34,660 bases of DNA from an uncultured Oscillospiraceae bacterium (lineage in GTDB: Bacteria; Bacillota; Clostridia; Oscillospirales; Oscillospiraceae): positions 1-34,660 of the forward strand of contig CAKTQM010000016.1 in the NCBI GenBank assembly GCA_934597125.1, given 5' to 3'. Both the position numbers and the translations under genes were made by a program. The notes beneath the pieces are model-generated. The model ran no database searches and had not been told where the DNA came from. It saw only the letters and a list, made by a program, of their open reading frames with translations. This document shows, piece by piece, positions 16,346-24,052 of this stretch; position 1 is the first letter of the stretch, and the number at the start of each line of letters is the position of its first letter.

Positions 16346-17800
16346 ATGAATCTGCTGCAGATCCATCCCCGTGATAATGTGGCCGTTGCCCTCTCGCCCC
16401 TGCAAAGGGGAGAGGAAAACGCGCGGGAGCCGATCCCCTCCGGCCATAAAATGGCGCTGACCGATATCGGCACAGGCGCGCCCGTCATCAAATACGGCTG
16501 TGTTATCGGCACGGCCACGGCGCCCATACAGGCGGGAGACTGGGTGCATACCCACAACATGAAAACCAACCTGTCGGCTCGCGGTAGCTATTCCTATGAG
16601 CCGACTCACTGTCCCGCCCCCGCGGTGGAGCCACGCAGCTTTCAGGGTTATCTGCGGGAGGACGGACGGGCGGCCATCCGCAACGAGCTGTGGATCCTGC
16701 CCACTGTCGGCTGCGTTAACGGCATATGCCAGACGCTGGCCCGGGCGAATCAGACGCTGGTGGGCGGCAATATCGACGGCCTGTATACCTTTCCCCACCC
16801 CTTCGGCTGCTCTCAGGTGGGCGAGGATCACGCCCGCACCAGACGGCTGCTGGCCGCTCTGGCGCAGCATCCCAACGCGGGCGGCGTCCTCATTGTGGGC
16901 CTGGGGTGCGAAAACCTGACTATGGAGCAGCTTCGGGCGGAGCTGGGTACATGGGATGACCGTCGGGTCAAGTTCATGGTCTGCCAGCAGGAGCCGGACG
17001 AGCTGCGGACAGGCGCTCAGCTCCTGCGGCAGCTGGCGGACTACGCCTCCGGCTTTTCCCGTCAGGCGCTGTCTGCCGAAAAGCTGGTGGTAGGTCTGAA
17101 ATGCGGCGGCTCGGACGGGCTGTCCGGCATCACCGCCAACCCCACCGTGGGCCGCTTCTCCGACCGGCTCACCGCCATGGGCGGCGCCACGATCCTGACG
17201 GAAGTGCCCGAGATGTTCGGCGCGGAGCCGATCCTGCTGAACCGCTGCGCCGACGCGGCGCTTTTCCGGCGGGCGGCGGCCATGGTGGATGATTTCAAGC
17301 AGTACTATACCGACCATCATCAGCCGGTGTATGAAAACCCCAGCCCGGGCAATAAAGCGGGCGGCATCACAACGCTGGAGGATAAATCCTGCGGCTGTGT
17401 GCAGAAGGGGGGCAGCGCGCCGGTGGTGGATGTCCTGCCCTATGGAGGACAGGTGAAGGCGGCAGGGCTGAATCTGCTGTCCGGCCCGGGAAACGATCTG
17501 GTCAGCACCACCGCGCTGACTGCCGCGGGCGCGCACCTGATCCTGTTTACCACCGGCCGCGGAACGCCCTTCGGCGCGCCGGTGCCTACCTTAAAGATCT
17601 CCAGTAATACGGCGCTGTTTCAAAATAAGCCCCGCTGGATCGACTTTGACGCCGGCGGCATCGCCCGGGGCGAGGAACCGGAAGCCGTTGCCCGGCGGCT
17701 CTTTGACCACGTGCTGCGGGTCGCCTCCGGAGAGAAGACCTGCGCCGAGGAAAACGGCTTTCGAGAGATATCCATATTCAAAAGCGGCGTGTTTCTGTAA
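16346..17800 (+). CDS. uxaA: UxaA-family altronate dehydratase
   Basis: A dehydratase that removes water from D-altronate (or a related galactarate/aldonate) to give a 2-keto-3-deoxy acid. It has 484 residues with the N-terminal SAF domain (about 1-75, containing IPSGHKMAL and VIKYGCVIGTAT) joined to the catalytic UxaA domain (PTVGCVNGICQTLA, HPFGCSQVGEDH, GLGCENLT, LKCGGSDGLSGITANP, SPGNKAGGITTLEDKSCGC). The cysteines in these motifs probably hold iron. The start has GGGAGG eight nt upstream. It is divergent from the aldolase operon with only 38 bases between. Its product would be a natural substrate, after phosphorylation or directly, of the aldolases next door. The SAF-domain loop between NVAVAL and IPSGHK looks shorter than in most UxaA proteins I recall. 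Confidence 0.9.
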   Translation: MNLLQIHPRDNVAVALSPLQRGEENAREPIPSGHKMALTDIGTGAPVIKYGCVIGTATAPIQAGDWVHTHNMKTNLSARGSYSYEPTHCPAPAVEPRSFQGYLREDGRAAIRNELWILPTVGCVNGICQTLARANQTLVGGNIDGLYTFPHPFGCSQVGEDHARTRRLLAALAQHPNAGGVLIVGLGCENLTMEQLRAELGTWDDRRVKFMVCQQEPDELRTGAQLLRQLADYASGFSRQALSAEKLVVGLKCGGSDGLSGITANPTVGRFSDRLTAMGGATILTEVPEMFGAEPILLNRCADAALFRRAAAMVDDFKQYYTDHHQPVYENPSPGNKAGGITTLEDKSCGCVQKGGSAPVVDVLPYGGQVKAAGLNLLSGPGNDLVSTTALTAAGAHLILFTTGRGTPFGAPVPTLKISSNTALFQNKPRWIDFDAGGIARGEEPEAVARRLFDHVLRVASGEKTCAEENGFREISIFKSGVFL

Positions 17801-17816
17801 AACAGGCCAATAAAGG

Positions 17817-17856
17817 CGCTCCCCCTTCCGGCGGTTTGCCGCCGGAAGGGGGAGCG
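17817..17856. terminator. 18-bp perfect hairpin between uxaA and ilvD (terminator or repeat)
   Basis: CGCTCCCCCTTCCGGCGG pairs perfectly with its complement across a TTTG loop. Neither side has a strong T-tract (CCTTTATT on the minus strand). Its place between two converging genes fits a bidirectional terminator, and its very high GC and symmetry also fit a dispersed palindromic repeat. Confidence 0.65.
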
Positions 17857-17864
17857 TAACCGCG

Positions 17865-19532
17865 TTACAGCTTGCTGTCGTCCAGAACCGCGCCGGAGCT
17901 GGCGGAGGTCACCATGGCGCGGTAGCGTTTCAGGTATCCGCTGACCTGCTTGGGCGGCTGGGGAACCATTGCCTTTTGGCGGCGCAGCAGCTCCTCCTCC
18001 GGCACCAGAAGCTCCAGCTTGTGGGCGGGAATGTCAATGGCGATCTGATCGCCGTCCTGCACGTAGGCCAGCAGCCCGCCTGCCGCCGCCTCTGGTGAGA
18101 TGTGTCCGATGGAGGCGCCGCGGCTCACGCCGGAAAAGCGGCCGTCCGTGATCAGGGCACAGGTGGTGTCCAGTCCCATGCCGGCGATGGCGCCGGTGGG
18201 TGTCAGCATCTCCCGCATGCCGGGGCCGCCCTTCGGGCCCTCGTAGCGTACCACCACCACGTCGCCCGGCTTGACCTGACCGGCATACAGCCCCTGGCAG
18301 CAGGCCTCCTCGCTGTCGAAGCAGCGGGCGGGGCCGGTATGTACCATCATCTCCGGCAGTACGGCGCCCTTTTTCACCACAGCGCCCTCCGGACACAGAT
18401 TTCCGTATAACACCGCCAGACCGCCGGTCTGGGAATATGCGTGCTGCCGGTCGCGGATCACGTCGTCGTTTTTGATGGCGGCCGCCGCAATGCGGTCGGC
18501 CCAGGTTCCGTCCACCGTTTGGACGGATGTGTCGATCAGCCCCAGGCTGTCCAGCCGCTTCATCACCGCGCTCAGGCCGCCGGCGTTGTTCAGATCCACC
18601 AGACAGTGGACGCCTGCGGGATTCAGCTTTACCAGATGCGGAACGCTGTCGCTGATCCCGTTCACATCCCGCAGATCAAAGGGGATCCCCGCCTCGTGGC
18701 AGATGGCGGGCAGGTGCAGCATCGTGTTGGTGGAGCAGCCCAGTGCCATGTCCGCCACAAGGCCGTTGCGCACCGCCTTCTCCGTAATGATGTCCCGTGG
18801 GCGGATGTCCTGCTTCAGCAATTCCATCACCTGCATGCCGGCGTGTTTGGCCAGCAGCAGCCGCTGGCTCTCCACCGCGGGGATCGTCCCGTTCCCGGGC
18901 AGACCCAGACCGAGGATCTCCGTCAGGCAGTTCATGGAATTGGCGGTAAACATTCCCGCGCAGGAGCCGCAGCCCGGACAGGCGTGCTCGATCAGCTCCT
19001 GAGCCTCCGCCTCGCTCATCTGGCCGGTACGCACCGCGCCCGGCGCCTCAAAGGCGTCCGTCAGCGCAACAGTCCTGCCGTTGACACTGCCCGGCAGCAT
19101 CGGCCCGCCGGAGCAGAAGATCGCCGGCAGATTCAGCCGCAGCGCCGCCATGATCATCCCGGGCACGATCTTGTCGCAGTTGGGGATAAACACCAGCGCG
19201 TCAAAGGGATGGGCGTTGGCCATGATCTCCACGGAATCCGCGATGTGCTCCCGGGAGGGCAGCGAGAAGAACATGCCCTCGTGGTTCATGGCGATGCCGT
19301 CGCATACGCCGATGGCGGGGAACTCGATGGGCGTGCCGCCCGCCATGCGGATGCCGGCCTTCACCGCCTCGGCGATGGTGTCCAGATGCATGTGGCCGGG
19401 GATGATCTCATTCTTCGCGCAGACGACGCCCACCAGCGGACGGGAGAGCTCCTCGTCCGTCAGACCCAGCGCCCGAAACAGCGCCCGGTGGGGGATACGA
19501 TCCACGCCGGTCTTCATCAAATCGCTTCGCAT
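17865..19532 (-). CDS. ilvD: IlvD/Edd-family dehydratase (dihydroxyacid or sugar-acid dehydratase)
   Basis: An Fe-S dehydratase of 555 residues, the usual length for clostridial IlvD. The cluster cysteines are in [12 protein letters not shown] and [30 protein letters not shown] and the C-terminal [19 protein letters not shown] are also intact. True IlvD makes the 2-keto acids of valine and isoleucine synthesis, but no ilvB, ilvC or leu gene is nearby. It is instead 14 nt behind a hydroxyacyl-CoA-dehydrogenase-like oxidoreductase and downstream of a GntR regulator, so dehydration of an aldonate to a 2-keto-3-deoxy acid is at least as likely. The N-terminal [14 protein letters not shown] and [13 protein letters not shown] differ from the usual VNSYNEI and HTGMKYSLASRE words of biosynthetic IlvD. 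AAGGGGG precedes the ATG. Confidence 0.85.
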   Translation of the reverse strand: MRSDLMKTGVDRIPHRALFRALGLTDEELSRPLVGVVCAKNEIIPGHMHLDTIAEAVKAGIRMAGGTPIEFPAIGVCDGIAMNHEGMFFSLPSREHIADSVEIMANAHPFDALVFIPNCDKIVPGMIMAALRLNLPAIFCSGGPMLPGSVNGRTVALTDAFEAPGAVRTGQMSEAEAQELIEHACPGCGSCAGMFTANSMNCLTEILGLGLPGNGTIPAVESQRLLLAKHAGMQVMELLKQDIRPRDIITEKAVRNGLVADMALGCSTNTMLHLPAICHEAGIPFDLRDVNGISDSVPHLVKLNPAGVHCLVDLNNAGGLSAVMKRLDSLGLIDTSVQTVDGTWADRIAAAAIKNDDVIRDRQHAYSQTGGLAVLYGNLCPEGAVVKKGAVLPEMMVHTGPARCFDSEEACCQGLYAGQVKPGDVVVVRYEGPKGGPGMREMLTPTGAIAGMGLDTTCALITDGRFSGVSRGASIGHISPEAAAGGLLAYVQDGDQIAIDIPAHKLELLVPEEELLRRQKAMVPQPPKQVSGYLKRYRAMVTSASSGAVLDDSKL

Positions 19533-19546
19533 ATGCCCGCGCCCCC

Positions 19547-20488
19547 TTACGCTTCTTTGAAATACAGCACACGGGCCAGCTCGATGAACAGCTTGTCCCG
19601 CGCCTGAATGGCCTTGTCGGCCTTGTCGCCGGAGTAGTCATAAAAACCCTCGCCGCTCTTGACGCCCAGCTTGCCTGCCTGCACCATGTCGTGCAGCAGC
19701 TTGCTGCCCTCTTTGCTGTCGCAAAGATCGGCATTAAGATAGCTGTTGATGTGGTCAAACGTGTCCAGTCCGCCGAAATCGGCAACGCCGAAGGGCCCCA
19801 GCGCGGCATAGCGCAGGCCCATGCCCGCCTTCAGCACCGTGTCCACATCCTCGACCGTCGCCGCGCCGCTGCCGACGATGTACAGCGCCTCCCGCAGCAC
19901 GGCAAACTGGATGCGGTTGATGATGAAGCCGTTGATATCCTTGACCACCACGGGGCTTTTGCCCAGATCCCGCACCAGCTGGCGCATCTGGGCGATCCGC
20001 TCCGGACTGGTCTTTTCGCCGGCGATGATCTCGCACAGCGGCAGCAGGTGCGGCGGGTTCAGCCAGTGCTGCCCCATAAAGCGCTCCGGCCCCTCAACGG
20101 CTGTGGCGATCTCGGTGATATGCAGTCCGCTGGTGTTGGTAGCCAGCAGCGCGTCCCGGGGCGCCATGCGGCTCACCTCGCGCCAGAAGCTCTGCTTCAC
20201 GTCCAGCCGCTCCACAATGCATTCCACCACCAAACAGCAGTCGCGGAAGCACTCCTTGTCCATGGCGTAGTGGATGCGCCCCACGGCCTCCTCCGACGCT
20301 TTCGCGCTCACCAGACCCTCTGCCAGCATCGTCTGCTGGTTCAGCGCCACAAGATGCCGGCCCTTTTCGATCCCCGCCATGACTACATCATAAACGGTGA
20401 CCTGATAGCCGGACAGCGCGTAGACCTGCGCCAGAGACGCGCCCATAACGCCCGCTCCGGCGATCACGACTTTTTTGTTCTCACTCAT
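19547..20488 (-). CDS. 3-hydroxyacyl-CoA dehydrogenase-like oxidoreductase (L-gulonate 3-dehydrogenase type)
   Basis: An NAD-dependent dehydrogenase of 313 residues with a Rossmann domain ([18 protein letters not shown] near residue 7) and a C-terminal all-helical dimer domain ([19 protein letters not shown]). The segment around the catalytic His reads [17 protein letters not shown], closer to lambda-crystallin/L-gulonate 3-dehydrogenase and carnitine dehydrogenase than to the HFFNPVPVMKL type of butyryl-CoA enzymes. The lack of any other fatty-acid or butyrate gene supports a sugar-acid substrate. The start was set at the ATG with GGGAGG eight nt upstream. It lies between the GntR regulator and the IlvD-family dehydratase, all leftward. 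Confidence 0.82.
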   Translation of the reverse strand: MSENKKVVIAGAGVMGASLAQVYALSGYQVTVYDVVMAGIEKGRHLVALNQQTMLAEGLVSAKASEEAVGRIHYAMDKECFRDCCLVVECIVERLDVKQSFWREVSRMAPRDALLATNTSGLHITEIATAVEGPERFMGQHWLNPPHLLPLCEIIAGEKTSPERIAQMRQLVRDLGKSPVVVKDINGFIINRIQFAVLREALYIVGSGAATVEDVDTVLKAGMGLRYAALGPFGVADFGGLDTFDHINSYLNADLCDSKEGSKLLHDMVQAGKLGVKSGEGFYDYSGDKADKAIQARDKLFIELARVLYFKEA

Positions 20489-20505
20489 AGGCTGATCCTC
20501 CCAAA

Positions 20506-20529
20506 AACACCCGGCTGCCACGGCAGCCG
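20506..20529 (-). terminator. Hairpin with short T-run between gntR-type gene and dehydrogenase
   Basis: On the minus strand CGGCTGCC pairs with GGCAGCCG over a very tight turn, then GGTG and five T residues follow just before the dehydrogenase ribosome binding site. It may attenuate read-through from the regulator gene into the catabolic genes. The rest of this 109-base gap shows no clear promoter. Confidence 0.45.
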
Positions 20530-20597
20530 AAAGTAAACACATGCCAGATGACAGTCGGGTCACGGCGGCGCCTGAGTCTTACGCGGACGGTGCGGCC

Positions 20598-21323
20598 TTA
20601 CTTATCCCGCAGAGCGGGTGCGCTGACATACTCCATGTGCTCCTGCATAGCCTTGCGGGCACCTGCCGCATCGCGCTGCAGCAGCGCATCGCAGACGGCC
20701 TGATGCTGCTCCCGCGCGACACGGATCGTCTCCGGCGAGAAGCGGCGCAAAAATTTATAGTTCTCGATCAGGATGGTTTCAAATGCGTTCCATACGTTGG
20801 AAAAGATATTCAGCAGCAGCGGATTGTGGGAGTACTCCACCAGTGTGTGGTGGAACCGCAGATCCGCCGCCTGAAATTCCTCAAAGGTCTGATCCCGCAG
20901 CGCGCTTTCGTCCAGAATCGCCTGACAGGCTTTCAGCTCCTCCTCTGTGGCGCGGGTGGCTACCGCGCAGACGATCTCGGATTCCAGCATCCTGCGGAAT
21001 TCAAAGATGTCCTGAAAGGAGGCGAAGCTGGTGGCCACGGAAAACGGGCAGTTGCGCAGGATCTCATCCGGCGTGTTTACCGTAGTCCCCACCTTGCTCC
21101 GGCTGATAAGGCCGTCCGCCAGCAGCGACTGATAGACCTCCCGCAGCGTGCCGCGCCCGATGTTCAGCTCCTGGCACATCATGTTCTCGTTGGGGAAGGT
21201 ATAGCCCGCCGGGATCGCGCCGGAAAGGATCATCTGCCGGATCTTCTGATAGAATCGCTCCGTGCGGCTCAGCTGCTCACTCTCGCGCAGGGTGCTCAAA
21301 ACGGAATCGGAATACTTGTTCAC
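20598..21323 (-). CDS. GntR-family transcriptional regulator, FadR/FCD subfamily
   Basis: A DNA-binding regulator of 241 residues, typical for FadR-type GntR proteins. The N-terminal winged helix spans roughly residues 20-85 (QKIRQMILSGAIPAGYTFP, then ELNIGRGTLREVYQSLLADG). The FCD ligand domain follows, with EFRRMLESEIVCAVATRAT, ADLRFHHTLVEYSHNPLLL and a final HQAVCDALLQRD-EHM stretch that supplies the usual metal-binding Asp and His residues. FCD regulators usually sense carboxylic or sugar acids. The GTG start is placed after AAAAGGA (12 nt, rather long); no better in-frame start with a site exists. It likely controls the dehydrogenase and dehydratase that follow and perhaps other parts of the island, and itself through the two dyads upstream. 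Confidence 0.9.
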   Translation of the reverse strand: MNKYSDSVLSTLRESEQLSRTERFYQKIRQMILSGAIPAGYTFPNENMMCQELNIGRGTLREVYQSLLADGLISRSKVGTTVNTPDEILRNCPFSVATSFASFQDIFEFRRMLESEIVCAVATRATEEELKACQAILDESALRDQTFEEFQAADLRFHHTLVEYSHNPLLLNIFSNVWNAFETILIENYKFLRRFSPETIRVAREQHQAVCDALLQRDAAGARKAMQEHMEYVSAPALRDK

Positions 21324-21361
21324 TCTTAAAACACATCCTTTTAATGATTTATGATGTAAAC

Positions 21362-21389
21362 AGTATAACAATGATTGGACAAAAGTCAA
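21362..21389 (-). promoter_or_regulatory. Promoter of the GntR-family regulator gene
   Basis: On the minus strand TTGACT, a 16-nt spacer and TATACT, about 40 nt before the GTG start. The -35 box lies inside an inverted repeat, so a bound regulator would block polymerase. Confidence 0.72.
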
Positions 21390-21392
21390 TCA
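21372..21392. promoter_or_regulatory. Candidate operator 1: inverted repeat over the -35 box
   Basis: TGATTG and CAATCA are perfect complements separated by nine bases (GACAAAAGT), overlapping the -35 element of the regulator promoter. Its position is right for negative autoregulation. Confidence 0.5.
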
Positions 21393-21395
21393 AAA

Positions 21396-21416
21396 GTATC
21401 TTGTCTGCCAAGATAC
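21396..21416. promoter_or_regulatory. Candidate operator 2: perfect 8-bp dyad upstream of the GntR promoter
   Basis: GTATCTTG and CAAGATAC are perfect complements separated by five bases (TCTGC). The centre, TTG-N5-CAA, has the size and spacing expected for FadR-type GntR sites. It is adjacent to operator 1 but has a different sequence, so the two may bind different proteins. Confidence 0.55.
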
Positions 21417-21692
21417 ATGCGGCTAACGCGATCCAAAGCCCCTGCTTTTACCGTTTTGCACCGCCTGTCGGGCGATACGCTGCTTTGTTTTGCCGTTTAT
21501 TACATCTTGTCTGACATTATACAATTTGTGTCGAAAATATGCAAGAGCTATTTGAAAAATTTTTTTGCCATTCTCCGCGGCCCGTGCCCGCCCCAAAACC
21601 TTTTCAAAAAATTCACAGCTTTCCTATGGTATTTTTCCGGCGTCGTGGTACAATACACTGTGGCAAATGTCACAAGTGTCAAGGAGGGTATC

Positions 21693-22358
21693 ATGCAGGC
21701 TGTCAAAACGTTTGTCAAAAACCATCCCCATATGTGGTGGGGGCTGTTCCTGCCGCTGTATCTGGCGGCGTTCTTTACCATCGAGGCTCAGGTCACCGGC
21801 CCCTATTGGGCCACCCAATTGCCGGTGGACGCCCTGATCCCGTTCTGCCCCTACTTCATTTTCTTTTACATGAGCTGGAGTCCCCTGCTGGCGGTGCTGG
21901 GCATCTACCTGATCCTGAAAGACGCCGAGGGTTTCCGCCGGTATATCTGGATGCTGGCCATCTCGTTTTTCAGCGCCACGCTGTTCTGCGTTCTGGTGCC
22001 CAACTGCCAGGATCTGCGCCCCGCCGATCTGCAGGTAACGGACATCTTCACCTGGGCGGTGCAGCTGACCTATGATCTGGATACCAGCACCAATGTGTTC
22101 CCCAGCGTCCATGTGCTGGGGGTGGTGGCGGCGGTGACTGCCGTGTGGCGCACGCCGGGACTGCGGAAAAGCGGCTGGCGCTGGTTCGCGGCGGGGTATG
22201 GCCTTGTCATCATGGCCGCCACGCTGCTGGTGAAGCAGCACGCCCTCATCGACGTGCTGGCAGCCGTCCCCTGGGGTCTGGCGTCCTACTTCATCGTGTA
22301 TGGTATGATCGGAAAGCGGCGGGACGCCGCCCTTTCCCCGCGTTTACAGAGAGAATAA
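21693..22358 (+). CDS. PAP2-family membrane phosphatase
   Basis: A polytopic membrane protein of 221 residues with about six hydrophobic segments (for example GLFLPLYLAAFF near residue 17 and LLAVLGIYLIL near 66). The PAP2 active-site motifs are reduced but recognisable: NVFPSVHVLGVVAAV supplies the SxH histidine, and KQHALIDVLAAVPWG supplies the histidine followed four residues later by the aspartate. Relatives dephosphorylate lipid phosphates such as phosphatidic acid or undecaprenyl pyrophosphate, or transfer inositol phosphate. AAGGAGG lies close to the ATG. The gene is 20 nt ahead of a Crp/Fnr regulator on the same strand, so the two form an operon. The substrate is not predictable. Confidence 0.85.
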   Translation: MQAVKTFVKNHPHMWWGLFLPLYLAAFFTIEAQVTGPYWATQLPVDALIPFCPYFIFFYMSWSPLLAVLGIYLILKDAEGFRRYIWMLAISFFSATLFCVLVPNCQDLRPADLQVTDIFTWAVQLTYDLDTSTNVFPSVHVLGVVAAVTAVWRTPGLRKSGWRWFAAGYGLVIMAATLLVKQHALIDVLAAVPWGLASYFIVYGMIGKRRDAALSPRLQRE

Positions 22359-22378
22359 CAGGAGAGAAGGCGAACAAT

Positions 22379-23017
22379 ATGGTAAGAACCCCGCTGCTGG
22401 AGGGTGTGACGGCTCAGGAATACCAGACCATGCGCACCTGCCTGGGTGTGTATGAGCAGAGCTTCCGGCCCGATGAGGTCGTGTACGATTTCAGTGACGG
22501 CCGTGGCCTGCTGGGCATCATCACCCGCGGCAGCGCCGTAGTGGAGCGGATCGACCGGCAGGGCGGCCGGGCGATCCTGGAGCACCTGCCTGCCGGCGGT
22601 GTGTTCGGCGAAATGATGATGTTCAAGGCGGCGGGGGAGGACAGTCTGGTGGTGCGGGCTGCCGCGCCCCTGCAGGTCAGCTTCCTGCGCGGCGATGCCG
22701 TCATGCGCCGTTGTCCCCATGCCTGTCCCTGCCACAGCCGCATGGTGGAGAACCTCTTTCATCTGGTGACAGAGAAGGCCACCCAGCTCTCGGAGCGGGT
22801 GGAGGTGCTCAGCCGCCGCTCCATCCGGGAAAAGCTGCTGCGGTATTTCCAATTGCAGGCGGCGAAAGGATGCCAGTCCTCCTTCCAGCTGCCCTTCTCT
22901 CTCAGCGCCCTGGCGGACTACATCTCCGCCGACCGCAGCGCCATGATGCGGGAGCTGAAAAAGATGCGTCAGGAAATGCTGGTGACCATCACCGGCAGAC
23001 AGGTGACGCTGTGGTAA
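22379..23017 (+). CDS. Crp/Fnr-family transcriptional regulator
   Basis: A 212-residue protein with an N-terminal cyclic-nucleotide-binding-type beta-roll (ILEHLPAGGVFGEMMMFKAAGEDS) and a C-terminal helix-turn-helix (RSIREKLLRYFQLQ, then FSLSALADYISADRSAMMRELKKM). At about residues 118-124 there is a cysteine-rich CPHACPCHSR segment at the start of the dimer helix, which could bind heme or a metal or sense redox; the residues that bind cAMP in Crp are not evident. GGAGAGAAGG precedes the ATG by eight nt. Its neighbours are a PAP2 phosphatase upstream and nfnAB downstream, so control of the redox genes is possible but not shown. Confidence 0.88.
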   Translation: MVRTPLLEGVTAQEYQTMRTCLGVYEQSFRPDEVVYDFSDGRGLLGIITRGSAVVERIDRQGGRAILEHLPAGGVFGEMMMFKAAGEDSLVVRAAAPLQVSFLRGDAVMRRCPHACPCHSRMVENLFHLVTEKATQLSERVEVLSRRSIREKLLRYFQLQAAKGCQSSFQLPFSLSALADYISADRSAMMRELKKMRQEMLVTITGRQVTLW

Positions 23018-23021
23018 ACAG

Positions 23022-23060
23022 GGAAGCGCGCATGCCGCTTTCGCGGCGTGCGCGCTTTCC
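23022..23060 (+). terminator. Terminator after the Crp/Fnr gene
   Basis: A 15-bp GC-rich stem (AAGCGCGCATGCCGC with one G-T pair) and a TTTC tetraloop just past the stop codon, followed by a short pyrimidine run. The T-tract is weak, but the position and stability fit a terminator. Confidence 0.7.
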
Positions 23061-23110
23061 TGTCCGGCGAATTGCACGGCAATTCTTGTCAAAAGTGTGT
23101 AAGATGTGCA

Positions 23111-23139
23111 TTGACGGCAGGGTAGCTTCGTGATAAAAT
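23111..23139 (+). promoter_or_regulatory. Sigma-A promoter of nfnAB
   Basis: TTGACG, a 17-nt spacer and TAAAAT, about 70 nt before the nfnA start. No Rex-type or FNR-type dyad is evident around it. Confidence 0.75.
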
Positions 23140-23207
23140 AAACAAAGTCCCCGGCGTCGCCTGCGGAAGGGCGCAGGAAAGGAAAAAACAGAAATGAGGG
23201 AGTAAGT

Positions 23208-24050
23208 ATGTATCGCATCGTGAAAAAGGAAGCGCTGAAACCCACCGTGATCCTCTATGAGATCGAGGCGCCCATGGTGGCCAAAAAGGCGCAGCCCGGC
23301 CAGTTCATCATTCTGCGCGTGGATGAGAATGGTGAGCGTATCCCCATTACGATCCATGACTATGACCGCGAGAAGGGCACTGTTACCATCATTGTCCAGA
23401 CGGTGGGCGCTACTACGGAAAAGCTGAGCCACAAGCAGCAGGGCGATTGCCTGCACGATTTTGTCGGCCCTCTGGGCCGCCCCACCGAGACCGAGGGTAA
23501 GAAGAAAGTCTGCGTGGTGGGCGGCGGCGTCGGCTGCGCCATTGCCTATCCCGTTTTGAAGAAGTTCCATGACTGCGGCGCGGAAGTCCATGCTGTGGTG
23601 GGCTTCAAGAATAAAGACGTGGTCATCCTTGAGGATAAATTCAAGGCCGTCTCCAGCGTGCTGAAAGTCTGTACCGACGACGGCTCCTACGGCCAGAAGG
23701 GTCTGGTGACCGAGGCGCTGAAAGAGCTGCTGGACGCCGGCAACGTCTATGACGAGATCTTTGCCATCGGCCCCATGATCATGATGAAATTCGTCTCCAA
23801 GACCACCGAGCCTTACGGCGTGCCCACCACCGTCTCCATGAGCCCCATCATGATCGACGGCACCGGCATGTGCGGCGGCTGCCGCCTGACTGTGGGCGGC
23901 GAGACCAAGTTTGCCTGCGTGGACGGCCCCGACTTCGACGGCCATCAGGTGGACTGGGATCTGGCGGTGAAGCGCAATCAGATGTATCGCGACTTCGAGC
24001 TGCGCAAGCATGAGGAAGTCTGCAATCTGTACAAGCAGGAGGTAAAGTGA
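23208..24050 (+). CDS. nfnA: NfnA: electron-bifurcating transhydrogenase, FAD/[2Fe-2S] NADH subunit
   Basis: The small subunit of the NADH-dependent reduced ferredoxin:NADP+ oxidoreductase, 280 residues. It shows a ferredoxin-reductase fold: the FAD-binding strand ERIPITI, the NAD-binding VCVVGGGVGCAIAYPVLK, and a C-terminal [2Fe-2S] site with CGGCRLTV and a cysteine 12 residues later (FACVDGPDFD). The same family includes sulfide dehydrogenase SudB and dihydroorotate dehydrogenase electron-transfer subunits, but the adjacent large subunit decides for Nfn. GAGGGAG precedes the ATG. The stop lies just ahead of the nfnB start, with the ribosome binding site inside its last codons. Confidence 0.93.
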   Translation: MYRIVKKEALKPTVILYEIEAPMVAKKAQPGQFIILRVDENGERIPITIHDYDREKGTVTIIVQTVGATTEKLSHKQQGDCLHDFVGPLGRPTETEGKKKVCVVGGGVGCAIAYPVLKKFHDCGAEVHAVVGFKNKDVVILEDKFKAVSSVLKVCTDDGSYGQKGLVTEALKELLDAGNVYDEIFAIGPMIMMKFVSKTTEPYGVPTTVSMSPIMIDGTGMCGGCRLTVGGETKFACVDGPDFDGHQVDWDLAVKRNQMYRDFELRKHEEVCNLYKQEVK

Positions 24051-24052
24051 TC

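Larger units (their letters stand above)
21324..21692. other. Divergent intergenic region between GntR gene and PAP2 gene
   Basis: This stretch of 369 bases carries the GntR promoter with its two dyads at its left end and AT-rich sequence elsewhere. A TACAAT at 21649-21654 about 38 nt before the PAP2 start may be a -10 box, but no good -35 stands 17 nt before it. An upstream extension of the PAP2 frame through here has no ribosome binding site and is not regarded as coding. Confidence 0.6.

Noticed and set aside
21649..21654. Promoter of the PAP2/Crp operon at TACAAT
   Set aside because: The -10 is acceptable but no -35 box stands at a suitable distance; left out as a promoter feature.
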